Source of the DNA: Betaproteobacteria bacterium
Lineage (GTDB): Bacteria; Pseudomonadota; Gammaproteobacteria; Burkholderiales; SG8-39
Assembly: GCA_022340285.1 (NCBI GenBank)
Contig: JAJDOG010000057.1
Span: 1-64,000, forward strand
Reading direction: 5' to 3'
Length of the DNA stretch: 64,000 bases
The notes beneath the pieces were generated by a model, which was given only the letters and a program-made list of their open reading frames with translations, did not search any database and was not told the origin of the DNA. The position numbers and the translations under genes are program-made. Positions 62,204-64,000 of this stretch are shown here, in pieces (within the stretch, counting starts at the first letter, position 1; every line of letters starts with the position of its first letter).

Positions 62204-62968
62204 ATGCCCTCATCCGGCCGCTCGAAATTGATCACGCGGGATCGTTTCGATGCGGTCCTGTTCGACCTGGACGGCGTCCTGACCGACACCGCGCAGATCC
62301 ATGCGTCGAGCTGGAAGCGCATGTTCGACGAGTTTCTTCAGCGGCGTGCGGTGGCAAGGCGTGAGGAATTCCACCCTTTCGAGATCGCGACGGACTACAA
62401 GCTGCATGTGGACGGTAAGCCGCGCTATGACGGGGTGCGAGACTTCCTGCACGCGCGCGGCATCGATCTTCCGGAAGGCGCGCCGGAGGACGGACCGGAT
62501 GCCGAAACGGTCTGCGGACTGGGGAATCGCAAGAACGATCTGGTCAACGCCGCCATCGCCGCGGGCGAGGTGGTGACCTACCCGGGGTCCGTGGCCCTCG
62601 TGCGCAGGCTCCGGGACGAAGGCATCAAGTGCGCGGTCGTCACATCGAGCCAGAACCGTGCGGCGGTGCTCGAGGCTGCGGCGATCTCGGATCTGTTCGA
62701 CGTGGCCGTGGACGGCAATACGATCATCGAGCTGGGCCTGGCGGGCAAGCCGGCCCCCGATTCCTTTCTGCAGGCGGCGAAAGCGCTGGGTATTCCGCCC
62801 AAGCGCGCGGTCGTGGTCGAAGACGCCCTCTCTGGCGTCGAGGCGGGTGCGAACGGAAGGTTCGGCCTGGTGATCGGCGTGGCGCGCCACGGCGACGCCG
62901 AAGAGTTGAAGCGGCGCGGCGCCCATGTGGTGGTCGCGGATCTTGCAGAACTGGTCGACGGAAGCTGA
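62204..62968 (+). CDS. HAD-family beta-phosphoglucomutase-like protein
   Basis: 254 aa from the ATG at 62204. HAD motifs: DLDGVLTDTA (nucleophile DxDG), TSSQNR (motif II), the Lys in LAGKPAPDSF and EDALSGVEAG (motif IV). The four-helix cap follows motif I (IHASSWKRMFDEFL). Adjacent GH65 phosphorylase and 17 bp spacing after xfp support beta-phosphoglucomutase activity (beta-glucose-1-P to glucose-6-P) over a generic phosphatase. It precedes the GH65 start by 6 bp. Confidence 0.88.
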   Translation: MPSSGRSKLITRDRFDAVLFDLDGVLTDTAQIHASSWKRMFDEFLQRRAVARREEFHPFEIATDYKLHVDGKPRYDGVRDFLHARGIDLPEGAPEDGPDAETVCGLGNRKNDLVNAAIAAGEVVTYPGSVALVRRLRDEGIKCAVVTSSQNRAAVLEAAAISDLFDVAVDGNTIIELGLAGKPAPDSFLQAAKALGIPPKRAVVVEDALSGVEAGANGRFGLVIGVARHGDAEELKRRGAHVVVADLAELVDGS

Positions 62969-62974
62969 CTTGCA

Positions 62975-64000
62975 ATGCGCCATCACGAACGTCTAAAGCC
63001 GCCGCCGCACGACTATGTCGCAGACGAATGGAACTGGATCGAGCGTCGGTTCAATCCGGAGTTCATGGCCCAGACGGAGACCATCCTCGCGCTCGGCAAC
63101 GGGTACCTCGGCATGCGCGGCTCGCCGGAGGAGGGCGGGCCGGTCGTTCAACCTGGCACGTATGTGAACGGCCTTCACGAGACCTGGCCGATCGTGTATG
63201 GCGAGGAGGCCTACGGCTTCGCCCGGACCGGCCAGACGATGCTGAGCGTCACGGACGCGAAGACCATCAAGCTCTTCGTGGACGACGAGCCGTTCTGGCT
63301 GGCGACCTCCAACATGCTGCGCTTCGACCGGCGCCTGAACATGCGTGCGGGCACGCTTGACCGGGAGATCGTGTGGGAGACTCCCGCGGGCAAGCAGGTG
63401 CTCATCCGCTCGCGGCGCTTGATCTCCTTCGAGCACCGTCATGCCGGCGCGATCTGGTACGAGGTCACGGTGCTCAACGCGCGCGCGCCGGTGGTGATCT
63501 CCTCCGAAGTGCTCGCCGAGCGGCGCAGCGCGCCGCGGGGCGGCAACGATCCAAGGCGGGGCAGGGCTTTCTCCGGACGGATCCTGCAGCCTCGCACGAG
63601 CCACGCCGGCGAGCAACGCATCGTCCTCGCGCACGGCACCGACCGGACGAAGATGGTTCTCGCATGCGGCATCGACCACCGTCTCGAGACCGAATGCCGG
63701 CACTCCTGGACGGCTTCCAATACCGACGATTTCGGCCAGGTGGCTTTCACGATCGACGCCGAACCCGATCGCCCCATACGGCTCGCGAAGTTCATGGCGT
63801 ATCACACGTCGTCGACGGCGTCTCCCGAGCAGGTTTGCGGACGCGTCGAATGGACGCTGGACCGCATCGTCACCGAGGGATTCGAGTCGCTCGCCGCCGG
63901 GCAGCAGCAATACCTGGACGACTTCTGGCGGCGGAGCGACGTGCAGGTGCAGAACGTCCGCGCCGACAAATCGCGACGCACGTCTGTCGAGGTGCAACAG
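62975..64000 (+). CDS. glycoside hydrolase family 65 phosphorylase, partial
   Basis: 342 residues are visible; the gene continues beyond the window. The N-terminal GH65 beta-sandwich is clear: WNWIERRFNPEFMAQTETILALGNGYLGMRGSPEEG, GTYVNGLHETWPIVYGEEAYGFARTGQTML and LDREIVWETPAGKQVLIRSRRLISFEHRH. The catalytic (alpha/alpha)6 barrel lies outside. GH65 enzymes phosphorolyse maltose, trehalose, kojibiose or similar disaccharides to beta-glucose-1-P, which the adjacent HAD could isomerise. Specificity cannot be decided from the part seen. The ORF track omits it because it lacks a stop. Confidence 0.9.
   Translation, partial: MRHHERLKPPPHDYVADEWNWIERRFNPEFMAQTETILALGNGYLGMRGSPEEGGPVVQPGTYVNGLHETWPIVYGEEAYGFARTGQTMLSVTDAKTIKLFVDDEPFWLATSNMLRFDRRLNMRAGTLDREIVWETPAGKQVLIRSRRLISFEHRHAGAIWYEVTVLNARAPVVISSEVLAERRSAPRGGNDPRRGRAFSGRILQPRTSHAGEQRIVLAHGTDRTKMVLACGIDHRLETECRHSWTASNTDDFGQVAFTIDAEPDRPIRLAKFMAYHTSSTASPEQVCGRVEWTLDRIVTEGFESLAAGQQQYLDDFWRRSDVQVQNVRADKSRRTSVEVQQ

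Overview
The window is a gene-dense, GC-rich chromosomal segment, most likely from a betaproteobacterium (Burkholderiales or a relative, possibly a metagenome-assembled genome). This is inferred from the MCE/Mla-type ABC locus, HemJ, OxyR-KatG, HemP/Bfd/Bfr, TRAP transporters and FixJ-type two-component systems. I see no rRNA, tRNA, CRISPR array, transposase or prophage gene. No intergenic stretch exceeds about 300 bp. Long ORFs opposite the real genes are GC-driven shadows.

Left part (1-8.6 kb). On the minus strand lie an MCE lipid-transport ABC set (STAS-permease, ATPase, MCE protein cut by the window edge) and an apparent operon: [2Fe-2S] ferredoxin, alpha/beta hydrolase, NodI/NodJ-type ABC exporter, hemJ, and a ClpX paralogue without the ClpP-docking and pore motifs. 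The 5' end of hemJ is duplicated around a palindrome. A divergent enolase-superfamily gene follows.

8.6-24.6 kb. A flavin monooxygenase, a QueC-like PP-loop protein, a patatin phospholipase, small secreted proteins and a PatZ-like acyltransferase precede a four-gene minus-strand operon: a CNBD protein, an Fe-S/ferredoxin/FAD oxidoreductase fusion, an MBOAT acyltransferase and an SGNH-like protein. It is divergent from an eight-heme TPR cytochrome. This is my first candidate for an undescribed functional system.

24.6-35 kb. Two copies of a module (membrane histidine kinase, FixJ-like regulator, stand-alone receiver) have different sensor domains. They surround a GlsB-like protein and HtpX, and are followed by small envelope proteins and a YpfJ-type metallopeptidase.

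35-44.4 kb is iron and peroxide physiology: porin, imelysin, di-heme oxidoreductase, hemP diverging from bfd-bfr with Fur-like boxes, and oxyR diverging from katG with a near-ideal OxyR site.

44.4-59.6 kb carries a TauD-type dioxygenase, an orphan ThsB/TIR-like protein, a PuuE-like deacetylase-fold enzyme, a bicupin, a TRAP transporter whose large subunit has a long coiled-coil tail, TauE/SafE, ArsR-SRPBCC-DUF899, and a compound hairpin repeat. 58.7-64 kb carries polyphosphate and sugar-phosphate metabolism: PPK2, phosphoketolase, beta-phosphoglucomutase-like HAD and a GH65 phosphorylase cut by the right edge.
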